DNA of 38,706 bases from Aquificales bacterium (GTDB lineage Bacteria; Aquificota; Aquificia; Aquificales; QOAS01): positions 1 to 38,706 of the forward strand of contig JALWDU010000046.1 in the NCBI GenBank assembly GCA_027036735.1, in the 5' to 3' direction. The notes under the pieces are model-generated. The model worked only from the letters and a program-made list of their open reading frames with translations, made no database searches and had not been told where the DNA came from. The translations under genes were made by a program, and so were the position numbers. Below, in pieces: positions 22,907-30,909 of this stretch; the stretch's first letter is position 1, and every line of letters starts with the position of its first letter.

Positions 22907-23173
22907 TCAAGAAACCGCCTTTTGTTGTTTGTATTGGTTGAATTTAGCCCAAATGAGGTCTTTTAAGTGAAGTTTTTCCCTTTTGAGTTGTTCGAGTTCC
23001 ATTTCGAGAGCGTGGCTCATGGGGTTGTGCTTTTCGAGTTTATCGGTTTTTACGTTTAGTTCGTAGTGTCTGTCAACCCATTCCTTAAATTGTTCGTCGG
23101 TTTCGTAAAGTTCCGTAAAGAGTTTTTTGTCCTCTTCGTTGGTTAGTTCCTTCAAAAAGAGTCCTTTTTTCAT
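22907..23173 (-). CDS. YdcH-like DUF465 small helical protein
   Basis: An 88-residue charged helical protein. The pattern KLFTELYETDEQFKEWVDRHYELNVKTDKLE...ELEQLKREKLHLKDLIWAKF matches DUF465/YdcH, a short coiled-coil family of unknown function whose signature is the C-terminal LKKEKL.LKDEI stretch. The start is fixed by AAAGGAGG about 7 bases upstream. Monocistronic, between the CRISPR array and lpxD. Confidence 0.8.
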   Translation of the reverse strand: MKKGLFLKELTNEEDKKLFTELYETDEQFKEWVDRHYELNVKTDKLEKHNPMSHALEMELEQLKREKLHLKDLIWAKFNQYKQQKAVS

Positions 23174-23264
23174 CCAAAAACCTCCTTTAGGCTTTGAAGA
23201 AAAACTTAAAACACCAAAATAGGTTTTACAAGTCTTGAAGTTTCAAAAAGAGATTGGATAAGAT

Positions 23265-24293
23265 TTAATCCTTTAAGAGGTTTTTCAGTTTTTCGTAAAC
23301 CTTTGGAAGTTTGTTTAGAACTGCGTAAATTTTCTTCCACCTATCCCACTCCATAGCCGGTAGCAAAGCCCCGTAAACTTTTCCCGACTTTAGGTTTTTG
23401 GTAACCCCCGATTTCGCCACAATGGTAACCCGCTCCCCTATCTTTATGTGGTCGGCGACGCCCACCTGTCCCGCCAAAACGGAGTAGTCCCCTATCTCCA
23501 CACTTCCCGAAAGCCCTACCTGACTGACGAGTATTACACCCCTGCCGAGGCGGTCGTTATGCGCCACCTGAACGAGGTTGTCTATCTTACTCCCCTCCCC
23601 TATACGGGTTTCCTCCAAAAGGGGGCGGTCTATACATGTATTTGCCCCTATTTCGGCGTTGTCCTCTATAACGGTAATCCCAATATGGGGAAGTCTCAAA
23701 TGTTCTCCCTTGTAAGGGACGAAACCGAAACCCTCCTTCCCTACCACCGCACCGGGGTAAATGCGGACATTTTTACCTATAAGGGTGTTTGGAAAAATTA
23801 CCGCATTTGGGAAGATAATTGTTCCATCCCCTATTTGGACGTTATCGCCGATATAACACCCGGGGTAGATTTTGACGTTGTTTCCTATCCTCGTGTTGGA
23901 ACCTATAAATACGAAATCCCCTATGTAGGTGTTTTCCCCTATCTCCACACCTTCGGAGATGGTTGCCCTTTCAGAGATACCGCAGGGGTGATTTTCTGGG
24001 TATATTTCCCTAAGGAGGAGCGCCAAGGCGAGGCGGGGGTTATCCACCTCGAGGACGTTGGTTTTATTTTCCAACCCTTCCAAAGGGAGACCCTTTTTTA
24101 CCACCAAAAGAGTTGGTATTTTCGAAAGCTCCTTCAGGTGTTTTTTCTCGGAAATTACCACCGCACAGGGGTTTTCCACATTTTTTGGGGAACATACGCG
24201 GTCGATATAAACTTTTTCCCAACCCTCTTTTGGTGGGAGGTTTAAAAGCTCCGCCACCCTTTGGAGGGATATTTTTCTACCCTTTGGAGGCAT
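23265..24293 (-). CDS. lpxD: UDP-3-O-(3-hydroxyacyl)glucosamine N-acyltransferase
   Basis: Third committed step of lipid A synthesis, 342 residues. An N-terminal uridine-binding domain (about 1-100) is followed by a left-handed beta-helix of hexapeptide repeats (EIGENTYIGDFVFIGSNTRIGNNVKI...). The GKEGFGF segment (about 185-191) and the catalytic His in NLVQVAHN (His245) are LpxD signatures. Presence of lpxD shows the organism builds an outer membrane with lipid A. It is not clustered with lpxA, fabZ or bamA. No ribosome binding site precedes the ATG. Confidence 0.95.
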   Translation of the reverse strand: MPPKGRKISLQRVAELLNLPPKEGWEKVYIDRVCSPKNVENPCAVVISEKKHLKELSKIPTLLVVKKGLPLEGLENKTNVLEVDNPRLALALLLREIYPENHPCGISERATISEGVEIGENTYIGDFVFIGSNTRIGNNVKIYPGCYIGDNVQIGDGTIIFPNAVIFPNTLIGKNVRIYPGAVVGKEGFGFVPYKGEHLRLPHIGITVIEDNAEIGANTCIDRPLLEETRIGEGSKIDNLVQVAHNDRLGRGVILVSQVGLSGSVEIGDYSVLAGQVGVADHIKIGERVTIVAKSGVTKNLKSGKVYGALLPAMEWDRWKKIYAVLNKLPKVYEKLKNLLKD

Positions 24294-24353
24294 ACTAAGT
24301 CTTTAGCTTATACCCCAAAGTGGGAATTATGAGAAATAGACCCTCTTAAAGGA

Positions 24354-25133
24354 TTACGTTTCTTTTAGAAGTCCCTCCTCTTTAAGCCACTTTTTAACCT
24401 TTTCGAGTGGGAGCTTTAAAACCTTCGCTATTTTTTCGGGAGACCAGCGGGTGGCTTTGTAGAGGTTTATAACATCCTCGCGGGCCTTTTTTTCCATACC
24501 TTCCAAAAAGAGAGGGTGCTTTTCCACGGTAATAGGCATCTTTTCAACCTCCCTACGGAGTAAATTTAACCTTTTCGGTCTAAGCCCCGCAATGTGCAGA
24601 AGGTAGTTTAGATACTTCTCCCTTTTGGGTTGGGGTAAAGATAGGAATTTGGTTAACAACTCTTTGAGGGTTCTATCTTCGTTTTCCATCCTACAGAGGA
24701 TAGAGAGAACCCAATCGCTCGGCTCATTTGAGGTTAAGAGCAAAGAACAATCAATGTTATTTAGGTCTATTAACCGATATTCAAACCTTAAAGTGTTTGT
24801 TTCTACAATAGGGGACATCCTTTTTAGGGGTTTCTCACCGACATATACCACTGCTTGGTGTGGGATTTTCCCATAGTTTTCCAAAATTAGGAGGTGGTAA
24901 TAAAGCATTCTTAAACCCATCTTGGGGTCGTCGGTTGATTGCAACTCTAGGTGGTAAATTTCTCCCTTATGTTCCACTATTAGGTCTGCTTCCCTTTCAA
25001 ACAACTTTGGGAGTTTTACATCTAAAAACTTCGCCTCTTTAGGGTCGAAAGTTTGATTGAAAACCAAACCCAAGAAGTGGACGGGAATATCCTTTATCAA
25101 TCTCCTTAGAGGGATGTCGTAGGTTTTCGACAT
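24354..25133 (-). CDS. Rpn/YhgA-like PD-(D/E)XK nuclease family protein
   Basis: A 259-residue protein of the Rpn (recombination-promoting nuclease, formerly putative transposase) type. The PD-(D/E)XK-like core is READLIVEHKGEIYHLELQS at about residues 47-66, with Asp, Glu and Gln in the expected spacing, followed by MGLRMLYYHLLILENYGKIPHQAVVYVG, the usual second block. The C-terminus carries a helix-turn-helix-like SPEKIAKVLKLPLEKVKKWLKE. Family members are often mobile and multi-copy, and some act in phage defence. No terminal repeats or target duplications are visible, so this is not an identifiable transposon. Confidence 0.8.
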   Translation of the reverse strand: MSKTYDIPLRRLIKDIPVHFLGLVFNQTFDPKEAKFLDVKLPKLFEREADLIVEHKGEIYHLELQSTDDPKMGLRMLYYHLLILENYGKIPHQAVVYVGEKPLKRMSPIVETNTLRFEYRLIDLNNIDCSLLLTSNEPSDWVLSILCRMENEDRTLKELLTKFLSLPQPKREKYLNYLLHIAGLRPKRLNLLRREVEKMPITVEKHPLFLEGMEKKAREDVINLYKATRWSPEKIAKVLKLPLEKVKKWLKEEGLLKET

Positions 25134-25178
25134 TTGGAAGGTATTTTCCCTCCCAAGGGAATCTTAAATTCTTAGCTT

Positions 25179-25844
25179 ATGGAGAAGAGGTCTATTATCG
25201 TCCTTCTGTCGGGGGGGATGGATAGTGCAACCCTTCTGTGGTTGGCAAAGAAAGAATTTGAGGAGGTCTATGCGATATCCTTCGACTACGGACAGCGCCA
25301 CCGTGTGGAGCTTGAATACGCTAAGGAGCTAGCTCGTTTAGCGGGTGTCAAAGAGCACTTTATCGTGGAGGTTCCCCACTACCGCGCCATCAAAGGTTCG
25401 GCGCTTATAGACGAGAGCGTTGAAGTCCCTTCGGGGGAGTATCCGGAAAACGAACCTCCGATAACCACCGTTCCGATGAGGAATTTGATATTTCTCTCGA
25501 TAGCTTCCTCCTTTGCCGATGCCTACAGTATTCCCTACATAGGTATAGGGGTTCACGCGCTCGACGTTCCCTATCCCGATTGCCGTCCCGAATTCATAGC
25601 CGCCGCGGAAGCCGCAATAAACGCCGGGTCGGTATACGTGGCGAAAACAAAAAATCGGGTTCACATCTACGCCCCCTTTTTGGGAATGAGTAAAGTCGAT
25701 ATCGCAAAGCTGGGTGTCAAATTGGGTGTTCCCTACGACAAAACCTATTCCTGCTACAGGGGAACCGAACCCCCCTGTGGGGAGTGCCCCACCTGTGTGC
25801 AGAGAGAGGAGGCTCTAAGGGAGGCGGGTTACCGCCGTTCTTAA
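25179..25844 (+). CDS. queC: 7-cyano-7-deazaguanine synthase
   Basis: ATP-dependent conversion of carboxydeazaguanine to preQ0 in queuosine synthesis, 221 residues. The PP-loop SGGMDS is at 11-16, TVPMRNLIFLSIAS near 97-110, and the zinc site is Cys192, Cys200, Cys203 and Cys206. TAAATT (25165-25170) lies 8 bases before the ATG with no ribosome binding site. The next gene (rlpA) begins 1 base after the stop, so queC-rlpA-dprA appear to form one unit. folE at 13.7 kb supplies the pathway precursor. Confidence 0.96.
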   Translation: MEKRSIIVLLSGGMDSATLLWLAKKEFEEVYAISFDYGQRHRVELEYAKELARLAGVKEHFIVEVPHYRAIKGSALIDESVEVPSGEYPENEPPITTVPMRNLIFLSIASSFADAYSIPYIGIGVHALDVPYPDCRPEFIAAAEAAINAGSVYVAKTKNRVHIYAPFLGMSKVDIAKLGVKLGVPYDKTYSCYRGTEPPCGECPTCVQREEALREAGYRRS

Positions 25845-25845
25845 A

Positions 25846-26535
25846 ATGGCAATTGTTATGCTCCGCAAATCTGTAATTTGGTTTCTTACCCCGATACTCC
25901 TCTCCCTCCCTTTTATCTCCTCCTGCGTCAAAGAGGGGGTATCCACCGGCTACGGGCAGGTTGAAAGGGCTTACTGCAACCCCAAATTTGGTGCTTACGT
26001 TCAATTTTGCGATAGCAGGCGTCCCCTCTCCAACCAGGTGCAGGATGGGAGCCTTATCGCAATCGAAGGGAGCCGTAGAACGGTAAAGGTTGCCGCCTAT
26101 TACGACAGCCGTTATACCCTCTGTCTACCCAAAACCTATGAGAGACTTTTCTATCCGGGAGAGTTGGTTAAAGTGGTCACTCTGCGGTGCGGTTATTCCA
26201 AAAATAGACCTTACTGCCCTTGGAAAATTAAGGAAGGGTTGGCTTCCTGGTACGGCTATGGCGACGGTAGCGGAAGGTGGACAGCCTCGGGTAGACCTTT
26301 CAAACCGGAGACCTTCGGTTTGGCAAATAAGGAACTTCCATTCGGGACGCTCGTAAAAATTACCAATTTGGAAAACGGGAAAACGGTTTATGCGGTTGTT
26401 CTCGATAGGGGTCCCTATGTAAAGGGAAGAGATTTTGACCTGTATCCGAAAACCATGAGAGCGTTGGGAGGTATAAAAAAAGGTGTTATTCCCGTTCGGG
26501 TGGAAGTTATACGTTGCGGGTGGCCGACGAGATGA
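25846..26535 (+). CDS. rlpA: RlpA-like septal lipoprotein
   Basis: A 229-residue lipoprotein. The N-terminal hydrophobic segment ends in a lipobox-like FISSC (Cys27 if the first ATG is used; a second ATG at 25858 would shorten it by four residues). A Cys-containing middle region of unknown role follows (about 30-125). The C-terminal double-psi beta-barrel (about 130-225: GLASWYG, ASGRPF, LPFGTLVKITN, DRGPYVKGRDFDLYPKTMRALG) is the RlpA lytic transglycosylase domain acting on peptidoglycan lacking stem peptides. No SPOR domain is present. Its stop overlaps the dprA start as ATGA. Confidence 0.88.
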   Translation: MAIVMLRKSVIWFLTPILLSLPFISSCVKEGVSTGYGQVERAYCNPKFGAYVQFCDSRRPLSNQVQDGSLIAIEGSRRTVKVAAYYDSRYTLCLPKTYERLFYPGELVKVVTLRCGYSKNRPYCPWKIKEGLASWYGYGDGSGRWTASGRPFKPETFGLANKELPFGTLVKITNLENGKTVYAVVLDRGPYVKGRDFDLYPKTMRALGGIKKGVIPVRVEVIRCGWPTR

Positions 26536-27620
26536 GGGAACGGGAACTCGAAAACTTCCTGAAATTGAGCCTCGTTAAGGGGGTAGGGAACAAATTCCTA
26601 CGCGAGTTTTACAATGTCTTTGGCACCTTTGGCGGTAACTTTGAGGAGAACCTCCAAAGGTTTCTTAAGGAAAAGGGTTCCTCTAAAAGGTTGACGGAGA
26701 TACTTAACCAATTGAAGGCTGGGAATGGTTTTTCCGAACTTTGGACATTTATAAAACGCTTCAACGTTGAGGTGATACCCTTTTACGACCCGCGATACCC
26801 GCGGGAGCTGGAAACGTTAGGGATAAATGCACCGGCCCTATACCTCATGGGGGAGCTTTCTAAAAACGGTTTTGCTATAGTTGGAACCCGAAGGGCATCC
26901 GCCGAGGGTAAATTTAAAACCCGGGAATTTGCCGCCGAACTTGCGGGCAACGGTTACACCGTCATTTCTGGGGGAGCGGAAGGTATTGACCGAAGCGCCC
27001 ACGAAGGCGCCTTAAGTGTTGGGGGAAAAACGGGTGTTATCCTGGGGGAAGGCTTGGCTATCTTCTTAAAAAGAAATGGGGACTTCGCCCGAAAGGTTTT
27101 AAAAAGGGGCGGTTTTATTCTCTCCCAGTTTCATCCACTTACGGTGGGGGCTAAGTGGACATACCCCCAAAGGAATGCATTAATAGCCTATTTCGGTTTC
27201 TACGGAACGCTAATAGTGGAAGCTCCCGAGAGGAGCGGTGCGCTGATAACCGCCGATTACGCTTTGAAATTAAAACGTCCGCTATTTGTATACCTCAACT
27301 GCGTTCGAAATCCCCTATATGCCGGAAATTTGAAGCTGATAAAGGAATGCAAGGCTAAGTTGGTAACCGAACCGGGGGAAATTTTATCCTCCATCGGTGA
27401 TGAGAACCCCCCTACGGGGGAATTTAAGTCGGAAGGAATTGCCGCGGGAAGCGGGGACGAAAGCAGGTTGGTCGAAGTGTTGAGACAAAAGCCAAGGACT
27501 TTTGACGAGCTTGTAGCACTGGTCGGATTGCCGGAGGAAAAACTGCTGGAGCAATTAACCCTTTTGGAGCTGGACGGAAAGGTGGTTCAGGAGGGGGGTT
27601 TTTACCGCTGGGTGGATTAA
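26532..27620 (+). CDS. dprA: DNA processing protein A
   Basis: DprA/Smf loads RecA on incoming single-stranded DNA during transformation, 362 residues. An N-terminal helical region (LSLVKGVGNKFLREFYNVFG) precedes the Rossmann-like core with IVGTRRASAEG, VISGGAEGIDRSAHEGAL, TYPQRNALIA and VEAPERSGALITADYALKLKRPLFVY, all diagnostic. The C-terminal winged helix (about 310-360) resembles the DprA DML1 domain. Some positions differ from common DprA (GGAEGID for GLA.GID). The ATG at 26532 is chosen because it forms an ATGA overlap with the rlpA stop. Confidence 0.93.
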   Translation: MRERELENFLKLSLVKGVGNKFLREFYNVFGTFGGNFEENLQRFLKEKGSSKRLTEILNQLKAGNGFSELWTFIKRFNVEVIPFYDPRYPRELETLGINAPALYLMGELSKNGFAIVGTRRASAEGKFKTREFAAELAGNGYTVISGGAEGIDRSAHEGALSVGGKTGVILGEGLAIFLKRNGDFARKVLKRGGFILSQFHPLTVGAKWTYPQRNALIAYFGFYGTLIVEAPERSGALITADYALKLKRPLFVYLNCVRNPLYAGNLKLIKECKAKLVTEPGEILSSIGDENPPTGEFKSEGIAAGSGDESRLVEVLRQKPRTFDELVALVGLPEEKLLEQLTLLELDGKVVQEGGFYRWVD

Positions 27621-27634
27621 TTTATTCCGATTAA

Positions 27635-28162
27635 ATGACCGTTTACGTATCCACCCTTCCCGAAGGAAAGGATTTCGGTATAGACCTAAAGATGTTTAAG
27701 GAATTTGCCGAAGACCTATTGAAGGTTCTTTGCAGGGAAGATTTGGAACTGAGTTTGGTCTTTACCGGCGACGAACATATCCGACAACTGAACAGGGATT
27801 GGAGGAAAAAGGATAAACCTACCGATGTGCTTTCATTTCCCCAAGATTTTCCCGAAAGGGTTTTTTCCAAAAAATCTCCACTAGAGGAGTTGAAAGAAGT
27901 TCTAAAGGTTTGCAAAGATTGCCACCTCCTGGGGGATATCGTCATTTCGGTCGATACCGCAAAGAGGCAAGCGGAGGAATACGGCGTCCCTTTGGAGGAG
28001 GAGATAAAAAGGCTTATAGTCCACGGATTGGTTCACCTCCTCGGCTTCGACCACGAGAGGTCTAAAACGGACGAGGATAAGTTCCGACGGTTGGAAAAAT
28101 TATTAATGGACGCCGTTAGTAGGGGAGAAACTCTACTTCCCTGCGAAGAGGTAGAAAAGTAA
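27635..28162 (+). CDS. ybeY: Endoribonuclease YbeY
   Basis: Metal-dependent RNase for rRNA maturation and quality control, 175 residues. DKPTDVLSFP near residue 54 and the zinc-binding LIVHGLVHLLGFDHE (three His) near 127-141 are the family hallmarks. It starts 14 bases after dprA; the AT-rich gap TTAATTTATT offers a promoter-like element, and no ribosome binding site is seen. Confidence 0.95.
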   Translation: MTVYVSTLPEGKDFGIDLKMFKEFAEDLLKVLCREDLELSLVFTGDEHIRQLNRDWRKKDKPTDVLSFPQDFPERVFSKKSPLEELKEVLKVCKDCHLLGDIVISVDTAKRQAEEYGVPLEEEIKRLIVHGLVHLLGFDHERSKTDEDKFRRLEKLLMDAVSRGETLLPCEEVEK

Positions 28163-28270
28163 CTTGCTACCCCTTATCGGTTAACCCCTTCCTTTTACAA
28201 CCCTTGTTGTCCATATAGACGCTTTTTGGAGAACTCCCGTTTGGGGAGAAGGTTAAATTAGTTATTACCC

Positions 28271-28606
28271 ATGGAGAATATCGAACTCAAACTTTTGGAG
28301 GAACTCAACAAACTTCAGAGGTTTGCCCTTAAAACCCCGATAGATTCCAAAAACTTTTGGAGGGATTGGCAGAGCCTTTACACCACCGTAAGGTTTTCGC
28401 AAATAGCCGTAAAATCCCTCCTGGAGGGAGACAACCTCTCCCAAGAGGAGGTCAAACACCTAAAGAGGAAATTGCACCTACTAAGGGAGATAGAAAATTA
28501 CCTAAAGGAATTGCGCGAGGTAGCCCTTCAGGTTAAGGGTTATTCGATATTTTCCCCGGAGGGTAGCGAAGAGGGTAACGACGACCTCGATGACCTACTC
28601 TTTTAA
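28271..28606 (+). CDS. Hypothetical small helical protein, 111 residues
   Basis: Not recognised. Nearly all-helical (MENIELKLLEELNKLQRF..., EEVKHLKRKLHLLREIENYLKELREVALQV) with an acidic C-terminal tail (GSEEGNDDLDDLLF). No membrane segment or cysteine. The 108-base gap before it includes a CTCCC-GTTTG-GGGAG hairpin, which could end the ybeY transcript, and a TTAAATTAGTTA box before the ATG. Its TAA stop forms part of the -10-like TAAATT of truD. Confidence 0.65.
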   Translation: MENIELKLLEELNKLQRFALKTPIDSKNFWRDWQSLYTTVRFSQIAVKSLLEGDNLSQEEVKHLKRKLHLLREIENYLKELREVALQVKGYSIFSPEGSEEGNDDLDDLLF

Positions 28607-28618
28607 ATTTCCCCTTTT

Positions 28619-29764
28619 ATGTTCCGAATAAAGGAAAAACCTCAGGACTTCTTCGTTAAGGAGCTTATCGACACCCCTTTGGGGGAAAAAGGTGAATACG
28701 CCTACTATAGGCTTAAAAAAATAGACCGCAACACCGTCGATGTGGTTAGGGAGTTGGCAGACCGCTTTAGGTTGCCCGTTAAAAATATCACCTTTGCCGG
28801 GTTAAAGGATAAAAACGCCGTAACGGAGCAATACCTCGCCATAAAGGGGTTAAAAAATCCCCCCCAAATGGTGGAGGGGGATAACTACAAACTCACCTTA
28901 GTAGGTTTTTCCGATAAACCCCTCCAACTGGGGGAATTTAAGGGTAACTACTTCGAAATAGTGGTTCGAAACGTCTCCAAAGCCGAAAGGGAGAGGGCGG
29001 AAAGAAATCTGCCCTTTATAGCCAAATACGGCTTTGCCAACTACTTCGGTGAACAGCGGTTCGGTTCGATAAAAAATGCCAAGGAATTTATAGTCAAGCT
29101 CCTCCTAAGGCACGACTACGAGGGCGCCCTGAAGGAGTATCTCCTCTCCTACAGCGATTGGCGGATGAAACGGAGGCTGAAAAAACTCTGGGGAAATTGG
29201 AGGGAATACCTAAAGGCTATGCCGAAGCAAGCGACCTACGAGAGGAAAGTGGTCGAAGAACTTGCTAAAGGAGTTTCTTTCAAACAGAGCTTTATGGCTC
29301 TTCCAAAAAATGTCCGTTTGATGTTCGCCTTTACATATCAAAGCTATTTGTGGAATAGATTTCTTTACCGCTTCATCGTCAGGTATTTCCCCTACTGCGA
29401 AGTCCCCGCGGGAATAAAGGATTGGACTTACGCCTTTTACAAGGATATGAAAGACCCTATATTTAAGGAGATTAAAGACCTCGAAATACCTTATTTGGGT
29501 ATCGAATATCCGCCGAAAAACCTCAAGGTGAGAAAGGTTATAGAGGAAGTCCTCAAGGAGGAGGGTATCGACGAAAAGCTCCTCAAAGAGGAGCGGATAG
29601 GTATAAAGCTCTTTACCGATGGCGTCAGAAAGGCTATAGCCCTTCCCGAAAATCTCAAAATGGAGAGGTTGGGACGCTCCACCGTTAAGGTCTCCTTTGT
29701 CCTGCCGCCGGGAAGCTACGCAACCGTGTTGCTCCGAAAACTATTTCTCTGCAATAGGGATTGA
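28619..29764 (+). CDS. truD: tRNA pseudouridine synthase D
   Basis: Makes pseudouridine 13 in tRNA, 381 residues. The catalytic Asp is in FAGLKDKNAVTEQ (Asp64) and the family motif GFANYFGEQRFGS lies near residue 140; the TruD-specific insertion domain lies in between and beyond. TAAATT (28604-28609) is 9 bases before the ATG and there is no ribosome binding site. A rho-independent terminator follows directly. Confidence 0.95.
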   Translation: MFRIKEKPQDFFVKELIDTPLGEKGEYAYYRLKKIDRNTVDVVRELADRFRLPVKNITFAGLKDKNAVTEQYLAIKGLKNPPQMVEGDNYKLTLVGFSDKPLQLGEFKGNYFEIVVRNVSKAERERAERNLPFIAKYGFANYFGEQRFGSIKNAKEFIVKLLLRHDYEGALKEYLLSYSDWRMKRRLKKLWGNWREYLKAMPKQATYERKVVEELAKGVSFKQSFMALPKNVRLMFAFTYQSYLWNRFLYRFIVRYFPYCEVPAGIKDWTYAFYKDMKDPIFKEIKDLEIPYLGIEYPPKNLKVRKVIEEVLKEEGIDEKLLKEERIGIKLFTDGVRKAIALPENLKMERLGRSTVKVSFVLPPGSYATVLLRKLFLCNRD

Positions 29765-29769
29765 TATAG

Positions 29770-29793
29770 CCCGCGCGGAGCGCGGGGATTTTT
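29770..29793 (+). terminator. Rho-independent terminator after truD
   Basis: CCCGCGC-GGA-GCGCGGG, a perfect 7-pair GC stem with a 3-base loop, followed by GATTTTT. It starts 5 bases after the truD stop and separates truD from upp. Confidence 0.9.
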
Positions 29794-29819
29794 CGATAAA
29801 AACCTCTAAATTTAAACCC

Positions 29820-30446
29820 ATGGCGGTTATTCAACTTAAAAATCCCCTTTTGGGGCACCTCGTAAACTCTATAAGACCGAAGGATGTAGACCATTTGAGG
29901 TTCAGGGAAACGCTCAAGGCTATAGGAAAAATAGCCCTCCCCTATATGTTGGAGGATTTAAATCTCCAACCCAAGGAGGTCGAGCTCTGGAGCGGACGCT
30001 ACACCTTCGGTTTTTTACCGGAAAGCGAAATAGTGGTTATAGCCGTTTTGCGAGCCTCCTTGCCGATGTTTGAGGGAATGATGGAGGTCTTAAAGGACGC
30101 CCAAGGGGGCTTTATCGCCGCAAAGAGGGACGAAAAGACCCTCCAAAGTCGGATTTATTACAAGAGATATACCTCTTTGAGGGACAAAATCGTATTAATT
30201 CCCGACCCCATGCTGGCAACCGGTGGAACTATGGAACTCGTGTTGGAGGAGGTTTTAAAGGAGAACCCAAAGAAGGTAAAAACCTTGCACTGCGTATCTG
30301 CACCCGAGGGGTTGGAGAGAATTTCAAAGAAGTTCCCCCAAGTGGATATCTACACGATAGCGATAGACCGAGGGTTGAACGAAAACGGATTTATCATCCC
30401 CGGTTTGGGAGATGCGGGGGACAGGGCTTTTAATACGGAAACTTAG
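29820..30446 (+). CDS. upp: Uracil phosphoribosyltransferase
   Basis: Salvages uracil to UMP with PRPP, 208 residues, standard length. The PRPP-binding loop is LIPDPMLATGGTM near residue 123 and the uracil-binding C-terminus GLNENGFIIPGLGDAGDRAFNT is intact. The ATG at 29820 gives the family start (VIQLKNPLLGHLVNSIR); the frame stays open upstream through the truD terminator. TAAATT lies exactly 7 bases before the ATG and there is no ribosome binding site, a clear leaderless arrangement. Confidence 0.96.
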   Translation: MAVIQLKNPLLGHLVNSIRPKDVDHLRFRETLKAIGKIALPYMLEDLNLQPKEVELWSGRYTFGFLPESEIVVIAVLRASLPMFEGMMEVLKDAQGGFIAAKRDEKTLQSRIYYKRYTSLRDKIVLIPDPMLATGGTMELVLEEVLKENPKKVKTLHCVSAPEGLERISKKFPQVDIYTIAIDRGLNENGFIIPGLGDAGDRAFNTET

Positions 30447-30447
30447 C

Positions 30448-30549
30448 TTATTTATAGGCTTTCCTATCTCGGAGAATGGTATAAATTACTATTGCATTCA
30501 TTAATAGGAACCCTAGCAATACTACAAACAAAATCAGTTTGATATCCAT
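30448..30549 (-). CDS. Tiny single-span membrane protein, 33 residues
   Basis: MDIKLILFVVLLGFLLMNAI... is one hydrophobic helix (about residues 4-25) with a basic tail RDRKAYK. The start has a strong AAGGAGG 7 bases upstream, placed inside the end of the preceding 80-codon gene, whose stop is one base away; the two are translationally coupled. It ends one base before the convergent upp stop. Not recognised. The base composition is more AT-rich than the flanking genes. Confidence 0.65.
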   Translation of the reverse strand: MDIKLILFVVLLGFLLMNAIVIYTILRDRKAYK

Positions 30550-30550
30550 T

Positions 30551-30793
30551 TTAATCCTCCTTACAATCTTCCAATTTATTCGTCATTTGCCATAAGTATA
30601 TAAGTAAGAAAATCCAGGTTATGGAAAACATTAGAAAGCCAGCCAATGCAAAAATAATCAGAAAAAGCTTTGTTTTAGAAAAATGATACGTTAAGAAACC
30701 TACCGCAGAAGCCCAAGCCAGAATAAACCCACTCCATATTTGGAGCAAAGTTTTTAGAATTTCTATTCGATTTTCAATTGTTTTGCATTTCAT
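30551..30793 (-). CDS. Small two-span membrane protein, 80 residues
   Basis: Two hydrophobic helices at about residues 17-36 and 43-68, with a charged N-terminus (MKCKTIENRIEILKTLL) and acidic C-terminus (NKLEDCKED), so both ends are probably cytoplasmic. The gene starts 18 bases after the 3' end of tRNA-Trp on the same strand and could share its promoter; no ribosome binding site of its own is visible. It is coupled to the 33-residue gene. AT-rich codon choice and the position next to a tRNA 3' end hint at acquired DNA. Function unknown. Confidence 0.65.
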   Translation of the reverse strand: MKCKTIENRIEILKTLLQIWSGFILAWASAVGFLTYHFSKTKLFLIIFALAGFLMFSITWIFLLIYLWQMTNKLEDCKED

Positions 30794-30811
30794 TTTTGCC
30801 GTTTAGATGGA

Positions 30812-30887
30812 TGGCGGGGCTGGGAGGACTCGAACCCCCGACCGCGGGATTTGGAGTCCCGCGCTCTACCAACTGAGCTACAGCCCC
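30812..30887 (-). tRNA. tRNA-Trp (anticodon CCA)
   Basis: Cloverleaf on the minus strand: acceptor GGGGCTG/CAGCCCC, D-arm GCTC/GAGC, anticodon stem CGGGA/TCCCG around loop CTCCAAA (anticodon CCA), T-arm GGGGG-TTCGAGT-CCTCC, discriminator G and an encoded CCA. It has its own near-consensus promoter just upstream. Confidence 0.95.
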
Positions 30888-30909
30888 TGCGGGAAAGACC
30901 AAGGTAAAT

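Noticed and set aside
23448-24245. Open frame of 265 codons antisense to lpxD.
   Set aside because: Caused by the regular hexapeptide repeats of lpxD on the other strand; the peptide has no fold-like pattern.
24354-25133. Insertion sequence at the Rpn-type gene.
   Set aside because: Older annotations call this family transposase, but the protein is a PD-(D/E)XK nuclease and I see no terminal inverted repeats or target-site duplication around it.
25141-25178. preQ1 riboswitch before queC.
   Set aside because: The gap is only 45 bases and lacks the C-rich loop and A-rich tail of preQ1 aptamers; it fits a leaderless promoter better.
29697-29819. Upstream extension of upp through the truD terminator.
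   Set aside because: It overlaps truD and the terminator hairpin; family length and the TAAATT-N7 signal fix the start at 29820.
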